Shown here: in pieces, positions 6,840-7,081 of the stretch
How positions within the stretch are numbered: the stretch's first letter is position 1
Layout of the letters: every line of letters begins with the position of its first letter
Assembly: GCA_016783995.1 (NCBI GenBank)
Contig: JADHVN010000075.1
Span: forward strand, 1 to 7,081
Length of the DNA: 7,081 bases
Direction: 5' to 3'
From: Actinomycetota bacterium
GTDB taxonomy: Bacteria > Actinomycetota > Humimicrobiia > Humimicrobiales > Humimicrobiaceae
Program-made: the position numbers and the translations under genes
Notes under the pieces: generated by a model
Told to the model about the DNA's origin: nothing
Seen by the model: only the letters and a program-made list of their open reading frames with translations
Databases searched by the model: none

Positions 6840-7081
6840 ATGAAGGTAAAACTTGTAGTAACATATGATCCAGCTCATATTGCCAGCAGCAGGGAGAGTG
6901 TTGAAAACTTGATGAAGGAGATAAAGGTTAAACCAAAGTTTCTAAAATCTAAATACAACGGCATTTTTCTGATAGATGTCCCAAAGCCAAAGGAAGTTGT
7001 AAAGAAATTAAAAGCAGTAAGCAAGAAAAATAAAGAACTATTTGGTAAAACTTTTCGCTATGTCCCGGTAGAGAAGTGGGT
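6840..7081 (+). CDS. THUMP-domain protein, N-terminal part (runs off the right end)
   Basis: This is the 5' part of the gene described at 3-401. The start is ATG 6840, set by the strong AGGAG. The window ends inside codon 81, and bases 6943-7081 repeat 1-139, so the whole gene is 6840-6942 plus 1-401, 504 nt including the stop, 167 residues. Residues 1-70 (M-K-V-K-L-V-V-T-Y-D-P, then a helix, then a Y-N-G-I-F-L-I-D-V strand) fit the small alpha/beta N-terminal domain that precedes THUMP in Tan1-like proteins. The basic stretch at about 49-70 (K-x-x-V-V-K-K-L-K, K-K-N-K) suits RNA contact. The gene stands alone on its strand, with its own promoter region, separate from the cell-wall genes. Its family is best known from archaea, so horizontal transfer is possible, but its AT-rich base composition resembles the neighbours. 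Confidence 0.82.
   Translation, partial: MKVKLVVTYDPAHIASSRESVENLMKEIKVKPKFLKSKYNGIFLIDVPKPKEVVKKLKAVSKKNKELFGKTFRYVPVEKW
6943..7081. repeat. Right copy of exact 139-bp terminal direct repeat
   Basis: Identical to bases 1-139. Together they imply a circular unit of 6942 bp or a head-to-tail tandem copy. Confidence 0.97.

Overview
The window is AT-rich DNA from a bacterium. Its cell-wall genes are a class A penicillin-binding protein (PBP) with a C-terminal PASTA domain and a secreted coiled-coil/M23 murein endopeptidase. PASTA domains on PBPs point to a monoderm-type (Gram-positive-like) or candidate-phylum lineage, but the sequence alone does not name the organism. One further gene, a small stand-alone THUMP-domain protein, looks closest to Tan1-like proteins best known from archaea. 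The gene layout suggests a metagenome-derived contig.

The first 139 bases (1-139) are repeated exactly as the last 139 (6943-7081). The sequence therefore closes into a 6942-bp circle. In that circle the two partial reading frames at the window ends form one intact 167-codon THUMP gene (6840-6942 joined to 1-401). I find no replication, mobilisation or partition gene. The circle may be a real cryptic or excised molecule, a tandem duplication, or an assembly circle closed through a repeat.

Layout, left to right: 3' part of the THUMP gene (to 401); about 310 bp of non-coding DNA with small hairpins, probably holding one end of an insertion sequence (402-711); the C-terminal remnant of an IS1634-type DDE transposase on the minus strand (712 to about 1230), abutting a class A PBP that has lost its N-terminal membrane anchor; the PBP itself (about 1213-3222), broken by three frameshifts but with all catalytic motifs still readable; an intact secreted EnvC/M23-type peptidase (3245-4417); an intact 586-residue P-loop protein of the HPr kinase/PEP carboxykinase superfamily with a large unrecognised N-terminal part (4447-6207); and about 630 bp with only a small minus-strand fragment and the promoter and ribosome-binding site of the THUMP gene (6208-6839).

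The PBP, M23 peptidase and P-loop protein are on one strand with short spacing and look like an operon that couples murein synthesis, murein cleavage and a nucleotide-dependent enzyme of unknown substrate. The lesions fall in the PBP and the adjacent transposase, while the other genes are uninterrupted. This fits recent decay of the PBP next to an IS scar better than general sequencing error, although a chimeric join at the IS cannot be excluded.
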